Assembly (NCBI GenBank): GCA_023415795.1
Contig: JAEZJG010000023.1
Span: 124,001-188,000, forward strand
Reading direction: 5' to 3'
Length of the DNA: 64,000 nt
Source of the DNA: Bacillota bacterium
GTDB lineage: Bacteria; Bacillota; Clostridia; Christensenellales; SZUA-584
Every line of letters begins with the position of its first letter. The first letter of the stretch is position 1. Shown here one piece after another: positions 33,641 to 41,532 of the stretch. The position numbers and the translations under genes were made by a program. A model generated the notes under the pieces. The model searched no databases, was not told where the DNA came from, and saw only the letters and a list, made by a program, of their open reading frames with translations.

Positions 33641-34449
33641 CCATAATGGTGTTGATTACGGGAGCCTGCGGCGGGCTGGGGCGCGCGATGGCGTCCGAAT
33701 GTGCACGTCGGGGCTACGAGCTGTGTTTGACGGACATATCCGAGGCGGGGCTTGGCAGCATTCGGCGAGGGCTGGAGCGGCAGTATAATGCTAAGGTGCA
33801 CACGCATGCGTGCGATATCACCGATACAGCGCAGACAGAGGCCATGTTTGACCGCATTGCTGCTATGGAGAAACGGCCGAACATGCTGCTCAACATCGCG
33901 GGGCTGGATAATGAGGGCGGCTTTATGACGCTGCCGGGCGAGAAGATCGCGGATATCGTGCGCCTGAACATCGAGGCAACGCTGCGCGTGACACATGCCG
34001 CACTGTCTGTGCGCAAGAAGGCTGAAAAGTTCTACATTGTCAACGTCTCCAGCCTGGCATCGTTGTATCCAATACCGTTAAAAGCGACCTACGCGGCGTC
34101 CAAGCGGTTTTTGCTGGATTTCTCTATCGCACTGGGGCAGGAACTCAAGAACGAAAACGTGTGGGTGATGGCATTATGCCCCGGCGGGCTGGCAACGACA
34201 CCAGAGGCGCTCCACGGCATTGCCGCACAGGGGATATGGGGCAGCCTCACCACGAATAAGCTGGGGCAAGTGGCAGAGCGGACGATCACACGCGTGATGG
34301 CGGGACGGCGCGTATACATCCCCGGCGCGGTGAACCGCACGCTGAGCATTCTGGGCTCAATGGCGCCGCCTTCGCTGGTCGCACGGCTGCTTTATAAGCG
34401 TTGGCTGCAGGCGCAGCGCCAATGGCTCGCCGGGTCGCCACAAGCCTGA
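33637..34449 (+). CDS. Short-chain dehydrogenase/reductase (DltE-like)
   Basis: A 270-residue SDR with MVLITGACGGLGRAMASECA as the nucleotide motif and CLTDISEAG at the cofactor loop. VNVSSLASLYPIPLKATYAA shows the catalytic Ser, with YAASKRFLL following as Tyr-xxx-Lys. The VMALCPGGLATT segment is usual for the family. It belongs to the same broad class as DltE-type SDRs. The substrate is unknown. It starts inside the stop of the first SDR (ATGA) and closes the five-gene PadR operon. A membrane lipid or cell-envelope substrate is possible from context only. Confidence 0.88.
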   Translation: MTIMVLITGACGGLGRAMASECARRGYELCLTDISEAGLGSIRRGLERQYNAKVHTHACDITDTAQTEAMFDRIAAMEKRPNMLLNIAGLDNEGGFMTLPGEKIADIVRLNIEATLRVTHAALSVRKKAEKFYIVNVSSLASLYPIPLKATYAASKRFLLDFSIALGQELKNENVWVMALCPGGLATTPEALHGIAAQGIWGSLTTNKLGQVAERTITRVMAGRRVYIPGAVNRTLSILGSMAPPSLVARLLYKRWLQAQRQWLAGSPQA

Positions 34450-34515
34450 GGGATGCGCGTTCACGTATGGCTGCAAGATCACATATTGTATAAGGACAAT
34501 GAATGCAGCAGGTGA

Positions 34516-34782
34516 ATGCCTTTGGCCAGAAGAAGAGTAGCGCGGTCTGATAAAAATGAGCTCACCGCCTATATAGGCTTACAGAGTGCTCCTTTGGGGG
34601 ATGAACCCTTGTTCAGCATGTCCTTTGGTATCAGCCTGCGCGTGTTCTGCATCGCTCTCGCGCTCAAAGAAAAGGAAGGGAAGCTTCCGGAGGATGAAGA
34701 AGACGAGGGCGACGAGGATGCGGGTGACGTTGAAATCGGCGCGGAGGATGGGGGCGGCGACGGCGGCGGTGATGGCATATAA
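34516..34782 (+). CDS. Hypothetical small protein with acidic Gly-rich tail
   Basis: An 88-residue frame: a basic start (MPLARRRVARSDKNE), a mildly hydrophobic middle (MSFGISLRVFCIALALKEK) and a tail of Glu/Asp then Gly/Asp repeats. No family is recognised. The opposite strand over the same bases also has frames, including one that reads as a hydrophobic stretch, so the coding strand is uncertain. There is no good ribosome site (GGTGA sits too near the ATG). Confidence 0.3.
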   Translation: MPLARRRVARSDKNELTAYIGLQSAPLGDEPLFSMSFGISLRVFCIALALKEKEGKLPEDEEDEGDEDAGDVEIGAEDGGGDGGGDGI

Positions 34783-34822
34783 ATAGGCGTTCGCAGCAGC
34801 GAGCGCTTTTTTCAAGCACAGA

Positions 34823-34872
34823 AAATGGGGACTCTCCCGGCGTCGGCACTGCGACTGATGAGATTCCCCATT
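34823..34872. terminator. Long-arm hairpin near the end of the CotF-family gene
   Basis: AAATGGGGA (34823-34831) pairs with TCCCCATTT (34864-34872), with inner CTC/GAG pairs and a 30-base loop. It lies between the hypothetical protein and the convergent CotF-family gene; there is no clear T run. Confidence 0.4.
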
Positions 34873-34897
34873 TGTCTGGAACGATAACGCAGCGGTG

Positions 34898-35395
34898 TTA
34901 TTGCTGAGCCTGATACATGCCGTGGCTGGCCATATACGCGTACAAGCCTTCGCCGTGCTGCTGCTCTTCCTTTTGGATATGGTTGAGCACCTGACGTACA
35001 CCCGGGTCTCTGAATTCGAATATTGCCGTGTTGTACGTAGCAGATACGTACTTCTCTGTAGAGAGAAGATCCTCGCACATCACCGTATCAGCCTGAACGG
35101 ATGGGTTGCCCGGCTGTATAGGGGGAAAGCCCTGCTGGTTCTGGGCGTTTTGGGGCTGTGCATTTTGCTGACCGCCCTGCTGCTGCTGTCCGCCGGTTGC
35201 CGGAAGCTGTCCGGCAAGCAGTTGGTTAATGGAATTCAAATGCTGCTGTTCCTGCTGGCCTTGAGTGGTGAGCAGCTGCTTGAGCTGCGGATCGGACGCC
35301 TGATTGGCGTAGCTGCTGTACTTTTTGATGCACAGCTCCTCATGCTTTTTTTGATCCTGTAACAGCGACGTTTCCTTTTGGTTTAAGCTAATCAT
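34898..35395 (-). CDS. CotF-family spore coat protein
   Basis: A 165-residue protein. Two helical ferritin-like segments (about 5-60 and 100-155) are joined by a Gln/Pro/Gly-rich linker. The first contains DQKKHEELCIKKYSSYANQA and LLTTQGQQEQQHLNSIN; the second, CEDLLSTEKYVSATYNTAIF and VLNHIQKEEQQHGEGLYAYM. This is the CotF/spore-coat layout found in Bacillus and Clostridia. CotF-family proteins are structural spore-coat components. The start carries an AGGAGGTG ribosome site. It is a single gene transcribed toward the PadR operon. Confidence 0.85.
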   Translation of the reverse strand: MISLNQKETSLLQDQKKHEELCIKKYSSYANQASDPQLKQLLTTQGQQEQQHLNSINQLLAGQLPATGGQQQQGGQQNAQPQNAQNQQGFPPIQPGNPSVQADTVMCEDLLSTEKYVSATYNTAIFEFRDPGVRQVLNHIQKEEQQHGEGLYAYMASHGMYQAQQ

Positions 35396-35506
35396 AAAAC
35401 ACCTCCTGATTATTAATAGCGTTTGCGGAGTGACGGCAAAATATGCGGTCTTGTTGAAAACCGAGCGCAGCCATGAATAAATTAAATATGGAAATTAACG
35501 GCGCCG

Positions 35507-35554
35507 CATGTATTGACGCATGTATTGACACTAAACTTGTCTGTATCGTATACT
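35507..35554 (+). promoter_or_regulatory. Promoter with 12-base tandem repeat upstream of the TrpB-like gene
   Basis: CATGTATTGACG (35507-35518) is followed directly by CATGTATTGACA (35519-35530). The second copy contains the -35 TTGACA (35525-35530); an 18-base spacer leads to TATACT (35549-35554). The repeat may be a binding site for a regulator. Confidence 0.55.
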
Positions 35555-35676
35555 GGATTTATGTTCAACGAAGATACATTTCTTTGGGTGCAAGACCCGC
35601 TGAGATGAGATGAGAAAAGACGAGATGTTATTCTTTGTAGAACACAAAAATAACGAGCATAGAGGAGAAGAGATTC

Positions 35677-37041
35677 ATGACGACGATTCCGCACAGAGTC
35701 TATTTATCTGAGGACGAATTACCCAAGCAGTATTATAATATTGCGGCAGACATGCCGAACCTGCCGAAGCCGTATTTGAACCCCATGACAATGCAGCCTG
35801 TGCAGCCCAGCGATTTGGAGCCGCTGTTTGCCAAGGCGCTGATTGAGCAGGAGGTATCCACCGAGCGGTATATCGACATACCCAAGGAAGTGCGTGAGGT
35901 GTACGCCGCGTTTCGTCCGTCGCCGCTGATCCGGGCATATGGGCTGGAGAAGGCGCTAGATACCCCGGCGAAGATTTACTACAAATATGAAGGCAACAAC
36001 CCTTCGGGCAGCCACAAGCTGAACAGTGCTGTACCGCAGGCATTCTATAACAAGATAGAGGGCATCAAGCGTCTTTCGACCGAGACAGGCGCCGGGCAGT
36101 GGGGCAGCGCGCTTTCCATCGCTACTCAGATGTTCGGTCTTGAGTGCACCGTATACATGGTGCGTATCTCTTATGACCAAAAACCGTACCGCAAAACGCT
36201 GATGCAGACGTATGGCGCGAACGTGATTGCCAGCCCATCGCCGCTGACCAACGCGGGGCGCGGAATACTGGAGAAGCACCCTGATTCTTTGGGCAGCCTC
36301 GGCATCGCGATCTCCGAAGCGGTGGAAGATGCGGTGATGCGCGAGGATACGCATTATGCGCTGGGCAGCGTGCTCAACCATGTAATACTGCACCAGACGG
36401 TGATTGGCCTGGAAGCCAAAAAGCAGTTTGAAAAGATCGACGAATATCCTGATATCGTGATTGGCTGCAACGGCGGCGGTTCCAACTTCTCCGGCTGCGC
36501 GTTCCCGTTCTTGCGTGATAAGATTGTAGACGGCACAAAGACGCAGTTCATCGCGGTGGAGCCTGCAGCCTGCCCCAAGCTGACCAAGGGCAAGTTTGCT
36601 TACGACTTTGGCGATACGGCGAAGATGGCGCCTGTCACGATGATGTATACGCTGGGTCACGACTTCATCCCCGCAGGCATTCACGCGGGTGGTCTGCGAT
36701 ATCACGGCGATTCGGCGCTGCTCTCACAGCTGTACCACGATGGTTTTGTGGGTGCGGCGGCAGTGCAGCAGACAGACGTTTTCAAAGCGGCGGTGCTGTT
36801 CGCCAAGAACGAGATCATACTGCCTGCGCCGGAATCCTCTCATGCGGTGGCTTATGCCATACAGGAAGCGCTGAAGTGCAAGGAGACGGGTGAGGCAAAG
36901 ACGATATTCTTCAACCTGTCCGGTCATGGCGACTTCGACCTTGCGGCTTACGAGGAATTTCTCTCGGGCAAGCTGCAGGATTTCGAATACACCGACGACA
37001 TGCTGGAACAGGGTCTATCAACCATTCCCACCGTCGACTGA
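35677..37041 (+). CDS. TrpB-like PLP-dependent enzyme (TrpB2 family)
   Basis: A 454-residue PLP enzyme, longer than ordinary TrpB (about 400) as expected for TrpB2. The N-terminal extension has YYNIAADMPNLPKPYLNPMT, typical of TrpB2. The cofactor lysine is in NPSGSHKLNSA, the catalytic acid region in STETGAGQWGSALS and the phosphate loop in GCNGGGSNFSG. TrpB2 makes tryptophan from indole and serine; it lacks features for binding TrpA and often works alone. There are no other trp genes nearby, so indole salvage or another beta-replacement reaction is possible. Ribosome site AGAGGAGAAG. A 120-base leader and a terminator bracket the gene. Confidence 0.93.
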   Translation: MTTIPHRVYLSEDELPKQYYNIAADMPNLPKPYLNPMTMQPVQPSDLEPLFAKALIEQEVSTERYIDIPKEVREVYAAFRPSPLIRAYGLEKALDTPAKIYYKYEGNNPSGSHKLNSAVPQAFYNKIEGIKRLSTETGAGQWGSALSIATQMFGLECTVYMVRISYDQKPYRKTLMQTYGANVIASPSPLTNAGRGILEKHPDSLGSLGIAISEAVEDAVMREDTHYALGSVLNHVILHQTVIGLEAKKQFEKIDEYPDIVIGCNGGGSNFSGCAFPFLRDKIVDGTKTQFIAVEPAACPKLTKGKFAYDFGDTAKMAPVTMMYTLGHDFIPAGIHAGGLRYHGDSALLSQLYHDGFVGAAAVQQTDVFKAAVLFAKNEIILPAPESSHAVAYAIQEALKCKETGEAKTIFFNLSGHGDFDLAAYEEFLSGKLQDFEYTDDMLEQGLSTIPTVD

Positions 37042-37057
37042 CAGATAATGGATTGCG

Positions 37058-37088
37058 AAGCGGCTGCCTTTAGGTGGTCGCTTTTGTT
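37058..37088 (+). terminator. Rho-independent terminator
   Basis: AAGCGGCTGCC pairs with GGTGGTCGCTT (11 bp with G-T pairs) and is followed by TTGTTTT. Confidence 0.75.
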
Positions 37089-37183
37089 TTGCACTGATAG
37101 ATCAACAAGCATCGTATGGTGAAGCATGGGGGAATATGAGGGAGTAATTTTTAAGAATTGCACTCTATTTAAAAAATGTGCGA

Positions 37184-37220
37184 TATAATTAAATATAATA
37201 GACTTTGACTAACTTTGACC
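37184..37220 (+). promoter_or_regulatory. Hsp20 promoter with CtsR operator
   Basis: Two TATAAT boxes (37184-37189, 37194-37199) are followed at 37204-37220 by TTTGACT-AAC-TTTGACC. Read on the other strand this is GGTCAAA-GTT-AGTCAAA, the tandem heptad with 3-base gap that is the CtsR site of Firmicutes. The position right after the -10 box is ideal for repression by CtsR. No ctsR gene is in the window. Confidence 0.7.
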
Positions 37221-37265
37221 AATGTGATATCCTCAAGGTACAAAATTACGAGGAGGAGGACTTTG

Positions 37266-37649
37266 ATGATGACAATCATACCGTATACAAGACAGGGCAT
37301 AATGCCGCGAGCTTACGAATGGCTGGGTGCTTGGGGATCTCAGGTGCTCCGTACAGACATCAAGCAAACAGAAGAAGCGTATCTGCTGGAGACGGAAATG
37401 CCGGGCGTCAGCAAAGACAATATCGAGCTGATTCGTGAAAACGGCGTGCTGACCATCGCTGTTAAAAGCGCAGCGCCTGAGAGCGAAGAAGGCTATGTGC
37501 GGCGTGAGCGCGTGTTCGGCGAGATTAAACGCAGCTTCGCGTTGGAAAACATTGATGAGGAGACTATTTCCGCACGGCTGGACAGCGGCGTTCTGTACAT
37601 TACACTGCCCAAGAACAAACGTACTCAGGGGCGCATCAACATCGACTGA
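37266..37649 (+). CDS. Hsp20/alpha-crystallin small heat-shock protein
   Basis: A 127-residue ATP-independent chaperone. The alpha-crystallin domain covers about 35-127: VLRTDIKQTEEAYLLETEMPG at its start, GVSKDNIELIRENGVLTIAV, an RRERVFGEIKRSFALE strand pair and the GVLYITLPK block. The start is set by GGAGGAGGA 5-6 bases before ATG-ATG; the longer frame lacks a ribosome site. Control by CtsR is likely from the operator directly upstream. The gene is monocistronic with its own terminator. Small Hsp20 proteins hold unfolded proteins under heat stress. Confidence 0.9.
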   Translation: MMTIIPYTRQGIMPRAYEWLGAWGSQVLRTDIKQTEEAYLLETEMPGVSKDNIELIRENGVLTIAVKSAAPESEEGYVRRERVFGEIKRSFALENIDEETISARLDSGVLYITLPKNKRTQGRINID

Positions 37650-37682
37650 TGAACATGACATATAAAAAAACTTTTCATTTTG

Positions 37683-37710
37683 AGAGCCTGTCGTGAGGCT
37701 CTTTTTTTAT
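37683..37710 (+). terminator. Rho-independent terminator
   Basis: AGAGCC/GGCTCT stem with an 8-base loop followed by TTTTTTT after the hsp20 gene. Confidence 0.85.
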
Positions 37711-37717
37711 ACAAAAC

Positions 37718-37745
37718 TAAAGCTTTTCTAAAGATACACCGATAA
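37718..37745 (+). promoter_or_regulatory. Possible sigma-D (flagellar) promoter
   Basis: TAAA at 37718-37721, then ACCGATAA ending at 37745, separated by 16 bases. Sigma-D/sigma-28 sites read TAAA, 15 bases, GCCGATAA; this differs by one base in spacing and one in the box. It lies 75 bases before the start of the next gene. Confidence 0.45.
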
Positions 37746-37819
37746 TAAATTATGAAAGGGATACGTGTCGGGATATGCAGCAGGGAAGCGGCATTGTACC
37801 GCAAACGAAAGGCACTGAT

Positions 37820-38836
37820 ATGAAAATACAAAACTACAGCGTACAGCAGGAAAGCATGCACAAGCTGCAAAAGAGCAGGGATGCCGTGGAAAAGCTGACG
37901 GTTTGGACGGACGGCGCACAGCCGACCGCCGACGAGGCTTCCTACGTTGTGGAAATTAATCAGCAGGCGCACGAGCACACGGCCTCTAAAACGAGTCAAA
38001 CGAGCAACGATTGTGCGGACGACTGTCGGGATCAAAACACGCAGACTAAGCTACGGCTGCTTGAGGCGCTTGTCTATCAGATGACGGGAAAGCGTATCAA
38101 GCTTCAGGTGAGCCTGCCGCGGTTGGATTCCGGAGAAGCGCAGCCGATGGCTCCTGTGCAGCCCAGGGATGGTTGGGGACTCGTTTACGAATATCAGGAA
38201 ACCGTAGCGGAGGAGGAGAGCATACAGTTCAATTCTGGTGGCAAGGTGACCACCGCGGATGGAAAGTCAATCTCGTTCTCGCTTGAGTTCAATATGTCGC
38301 GGTCATACTATCAGCAAAGCAGCGTCAGCATCCGAATGGGCGACGCGGCAAAGATCGATCCACTGGTGGTGGTGCTGAATGGGGGAACGCCCACGCTCAG
38401 TAAAAACCGCGTTGCGTTCGACCTCAACAGCGACGGTAAGAAAGAGCAGATCGCGTTTGCAACGGAAGGAAGCGGCTTTCTGGCACTGGACCGCAACGGC
38501 GACGGCGAGATAAACGACGGCAGCGAACTGTTCGGACCGCAGAGCGGCAACGGCTTCTCGGAGCTGCGCGCGTTCGACCTCGACAAAAATGGCTGGATAG
38601 ACGAATCGGATGAGGTGTTCGGACGGCTTTCGATACTGTCCATGTCGGACAGCGGCGAGAAAACACTGGTGAAGCTGGGAGACGTGGGTATCGGCGCGAT
38701 CTATCTGCAGGAAGTGGGCACGCAGTTTGAGTTCAAGGACATGCAAGCCGAATACGGACAGATGAGAAGCAGCTCAATATACCTGCGGGAAAACGGTTCG
38801 GCAGGCACCATCCACCATATTGACCTGGCTTTGTAA
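37820..38836 (+). CDS. Conserved protein with calcium-binding (EF-hand-like) DxNxDG motifs
   Basis: A 338-residue protein from the chosen start (MKIQNYSVQQ, with AAAGG 7 bases upstream); a longer frame begins at 37775. There is no signal peptide. Three Asp-rich calcium loops lie near the middle of the C-terminal half: DLNSDGKKE, LDRNGDGEINDGSELFG and FDLDKNGWIDESDEVFG. The end reads GAIYLQEVGT and then GTIHHIDLAL. The same SELFG.Q.GNGF.EL pattern is known from VCBS-repeat-annotated proteins in flagellated bacteria. The likely sigma-D promoter supports a motility link. The function is unknown. Confidence 0.7.
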   Translation: MKIQNYSVQQESMHKLQKSRDAVEKLTVWTDGAQPTADEASYVVEINQQAHEHTASKTSQTSNDCADDCRDQNTQTKLRLLEALVYQMTGKRIKLQVSLPRLDSGEAQPMAPVQPRDGWGLVYEYQETVAEEESIQFNSGGKVTTADGKSISFSLEFNMSRSYYQQSSVSIRMGDAAKIDPLVVVLNGGTPTLSKNRVAFDLNSDGKKEQIAFATEGSGFLALDRNGDGEINDGSELFGPQSGNGFSELRAFDLDKNGWIDESDEVFGRLSILSMSDSGEKTLVKLGDVGIGAIYLQEVGTQFEFKDMQAEYGQMRSSSIYLRENGSAGTIHHIDLAL

Positions 38837-38852
38837 TAATACGCTTAATTTA

Positions 38853-38885
38853 AAAGGCTCCGAAAGCAACGTCGGAGCCTTTTTG
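38853..38885 (+). terminator. Rho-independent terminator
   Basis: AAGGCTCCGA/TCGGAGCCTT with an 8-base loop followed by TTTGTA. Confidence 0.85.
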
Positions 38886-38944
38886 TATACACAGATATAA
38901 TTGTAAGCTTAATAACCCTAGCACTTTGATTTTTGATGTTTGTA

Positions 38945-39160
38945 CTATTTTTTAAACAGTTTTACGAGCTTTTTGACGAAGTAAAAGCTAAAATACAGAC
39001 ACGCAAATACGGCTGTCACAGTAACGGCATAGAGCAGAATTCGAATGACAAGCATATCAAAGCTGCTCAGACTCACGATGGGGATTACGGTATCTAAAGG
39101 AATGTAATCCTTTATCACCTGATCAAACAAAATTTTCACCCCCGATGATTGATATAACAC
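38945..39160 (-). CDS. Small single-helix membrane protein
   Basis: Up to 71 residues with one strong membrane segment (about 34-62, including MLVIRILLYAVTVTAVFACL) and a basic end (KKLVKLFKK). No family is recognised. The longest frame opens with GTG; a TTG preceded by GGGGGTG is an alternative start at about residue 11. It lies convergent to the EF-hand-like gene, after its terminator. It could be a small regulatory or toxin-like membrane peptide, but there is no evidence for either. Confidence 0.45.
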   Translation of the reverse strand: MLYQSSGVKILFDQVIKDYIPLDTVIPIVSLSSFDMLVIRILLYAVTVTAVFACLYFSFYFVKKLVKLFKK

Positions 39161-39254
39161 AAAATAACATATTATATTATAAATGTCAAGCTTCGTTTAG
39201 AAGGTTGACCAGCAAAGGGCATTGTGCTATTCTTTTATCAATTGAATAGCCGAT

Positions 39255-39425
39255 ATTTTGGTGCCGATGAGGATAATAGGGAAAACGGTGAGATGCCGTT
39301 GCAGCCCCCGCTACCGTATGGCAGACCGAAAAGACATAAAAGCCACTGAGGAAACTTGGGAAGGCGTCTTGGAGGGATGAAGCCGAGCCGGTAGACCTGC
39401 CAGAGTGTTCAGTCGACGAATTCTT
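39255..39425 (+). ncRNA. Cobalamin (B12) riboswitch
   Basis: The characteristic order of conserved blocks is present: GGTGCCGATGAGGATAATAG with the AAAACGGTGAGATGCCGT region, GCAGCCCCCGCTACC (the B12 box), GCCACTGAGGAAACTTGGGA, GATGAAGCCGAGCCGGTAGA and CCTGCCAG. It lies 140 bases before the B12-type ABC importer genes, so it should repress them when adenosyl- or methylcobalamin is plentiful. Confidence 0.93.
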
Positions 39426-39500
39426 CGGAGGGAAGATGCAAGACGACCGCCATAAAGCGGAATTGACCCTTGTGCATCGTTTGCCTTGGGTTTTTTTAAT
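39426..39500 (+). terminator. Expression platform of the B12 riboswitch
   Basis: GATGCA pairs with TGCATC and, alternatively, GACCC (about 39466) pairs with GGGTT (39489) before TTTTTTT. The two folds exclude each other, which is the form expected for a terminator switch. Confidence 0.6.
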
Positions 39501-39564
39501 GCAGGCGAGAGGTTGTTTTTTGTGTTCCCTCCGTGGGACATATTAAACCATGGAGGATATTTTG

Positions 39565-40518
39565 ATGAAGAGACTGTTACTGATGATGCTGGCTGTGCTG
39601 ATGGCTGCGTCGATGCTGATTGGCTGCGCACCCCCGGCAGGCACAGAGACGCCGACGCAGGCGACCGCAGCCACGCCGGTGCCTAAGGATCTGATGGAGC
39701 AAGACACCGACGCAATGGGCAACGCGGTGGAGGCTGTAGACGCAGCAGAGGGGCTTCGTATTGTTTCCGCTGTGCCCAGCACAACGGAGATACTGTTCGC
39801 TCTGGGGCTGGGCGACAAGATAGTGGGTGTGGATATATACTCGACCTACCCGCCCGAAACGGCGAATATTGAAGTGGTGGGTGACTTCAACAGCTTTGAT
39901 GTGGAGAAGGTCATTTCGCTGGAGCCCACGGTGGTTTTTGCGGGTAACGGCTTGCAGCAGGAGAATATCGCTAAGCTTCGGGAAGCGGGCATCAATGTGG
40001 TGGCGAGCGAAGCCACGTATTACGACGACATTGCCAACAGCATCACGCTGGTCGGCAAGGCGGTGGGCAAGGAAGCCGAGGCGGCAGAACTGATCGCGCA
40101 GTTGGGCGAGGTGGAGGCTGCGGTGAAAGATAAGGCAGCCACGCTGACGGAAAAGCCCACCGTTTACTATGTGATGGGCATCGGTGAATACGGCAATTGG
40201 ACATCCGGCAAGGGCAGCTTTATCAACACGATGATCGAGCTGGCAGGCGGCGTTTGTGTAACGGCAAACACCGACAGAGAGTGGCTGGAGTACCCGGTGG
40301 AGAAACTGGTGACGGACGACCCCGACATACTGATCGTGTCGAATGGGGTGGATGAAGCGGACCTGTTGGCGGCAGTGGGCTATGCCGATCTGACTGCGGT
40401 TAAAGAAAAGCACTACTATTTCATCGATCCGGAGCTGAGTGAAAGACCGGGTCCGAGAGTCGGCGAGGCTCTTGAGGCTATACAGTCCGGCATCGAGCAA
40501 TATCTGACGGAGAAGTAA
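39565..40518 (+). CDS. Cobalamin-type ABC transporter substrate-binding lipoprotein
   Basis: A 317-residue lipoprotein: signal peptide with lipobox MLIGCAPP (Cys at about 21), a Thr/Pro-rich linker, then a PeriplasmicBP_2 domain. Family marks are RIVSAVPSTTEILFALGLG and IVGVDIYSTYPPE near the N-terminus and ERPGPRVGEALEAIQ near the end. This class binds vitamin B12 or siderophores. The upstream cobalamin riboswitch assigns it to B12 (BtuF-like). The start is the ATG preceded by GGAGGATATTTTG. The permease starts at the base after its stop. Confidence 0.9.
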   Translation: MKRLLLMMLAVLMAASMLIGCAPPAGTETPTQATAATPVPKDLMEQDTDAMGNAVEAVDAAEGLRIVSAVPSTTEILFALGLGDKIVGVDIYSTYPPETANIEVVGDFNSFDVEKVISLEPTVVFAGNGLQQENIAKLREAGINVVASEATYYDDIANSITLVGKAVGKEAEAAELIAQLGEVEAAVKDKAATLTEKPTVYYVMGIGEYGNWTSGKGSFINTMIELAGGVCVTANTDREWLEYPVEKLVTDDPDILIVSNGVDEADLLAAVGYADLTAVKEKHYYFIDPELSERPGPRVGEALEAIQSGIEQYLTEK

Positions 40519-41532
40519 ATGGAAAAAACACGCGTTCGCAAGCTGAATATCATGATCGCTGTGCTGCTGCCGCTGGGCATCGCCGCCTTTGTTTCCGCGT
40601 TCCTTTTTGGCAGCTCGGGCGTGAGCCTTGGTGATCTGATGAAGGTGTTGGATGGTACGGCAAAGCAGAGCACGCAGATCATCTTCTTCAGCATCCGATT
40701 ACCGCGCGCGATACTGGCGTTTGCGTCGGGCGGCGCGCTGGCCATCGCGGGCGCGTGTTTGCAGGGTATGTTCAAAAATCCGATGGCGGATTCGTATGTG
40801 ATCGGCGTCAGCGCGGGCGCAGCCTTGGGGGCTACGGTTGCGCTGGCGTTTTCCGCATCATTGTCATTCCTGGGCTTTGGTGCGGTGAGCCTGCTCGCCT
40901 TTATTGGCGCGCTGCTGTCTGTGACGGCGGTATACCGTCTTGCGTCAACGCACGGCAAGGTGTCCACGTTTTCGCTGCTGCTGTCCGGCATTGCCGTCAG
41001 TACGCTCAGCACAGCGCTGGTGTACTGCTTCATGATACTGTACCGCGACAAGATGGAACACATCGTGATGTGGACGATGGGCAGCTTCTCGTCCGCATCG
41101 TGGGATAAGGTCATCATTGCGGTTCCTGCGATGGTGATAGCCGCTGTGCTATGCATGCTTCATGCGCGTGAGCTTAACATCATGCTTCAGGGCGACGAGG
41201 CTGCGCGGCACTTGGGCGTGGATGCCGGGCGTGTGCGGCGCAGACTGATCGTGCTGACCACGGTGGCGGCATCGGCAGCGGTGTCGGTGTGCGGCATTGT
41301 GGGCTTTGTGGGTCTTATTGTACCGCACATGCTGCGGTTGATTCTGGGTCCGGATCATCGCATGCTGCTGCCGGTTTCTTTTTTTGGCGGCGGCATATTT
41401 CTGCTGGCGGCAGATACTCTGTCGCGCGTGGTGCTGACCAATCAGGAGATACCCGTCGGCGTGATTACCGCCATCATCGGGGTACCGTTCTTCCTGTTTC
41501 TGTTGCGCCGGGGAAGGCAGGTGCAAAAATGA
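40519..41532 (+). CDS. Cobalamin-type ABC transporter permease (FecCD/BtuC family)
   Basis: A 337-residue permease with about ten membrane segments. The RLPRAILAFASGGALAIAGA signature, followed by NPMADSYVIGVSAGAALGA, is typical of the FecCD/BtuC family. The C-terminal half contains HLGVDAGRVRR, which contacts the ATPase, and VGFVGLIVPHMLRLILGPDH. It is part of the riboswitch-controlled importer and overlaps the ATPase gene by 4 bases. B12 uptake is inferred from the riboswitch; siderophore transporters share the fold. Confidence 0.92.
   Translation: MEKTRVRKLNIMIAVLLPLGIAAFVSAFLFGSSGVSLGDLMKVLDGTAKQSTQIIFFSIRLPRAILAFASGGALAIAGACLQGMFKNPMADSYVIGVSAGAALGATVALAFSASLSFLGFGAVSLLAFIGALLSVTAVYRLASTHGKVSTFSLLLSGIAVSTLSTALVYCFMILYRDKMEHIVMWTMGSFSSASWDKVIIAVPAMVIAAVLCMLHARELNIMLQGDEAARHLGVDAGRVRRRLIVLTTVAASAAVSVCGIVGFVGLIVPHMLRLILGPDHRMLLPVSFFGGGIFLLAADTLSRVVLTNQEIPVGVITAIIGVPFFLFLLRRGRQVQK

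Noticed and set aside
35580..35610. TPP-riboswitch-like start (GGGTGC then GCTGAGATGA) in the leader of the TrpB-like gene
   Set aside because: The second half of the THI box (CTGAT...GCGTAGGGA) is absent, so the likeness is limited to a short hairpin and a common motif.
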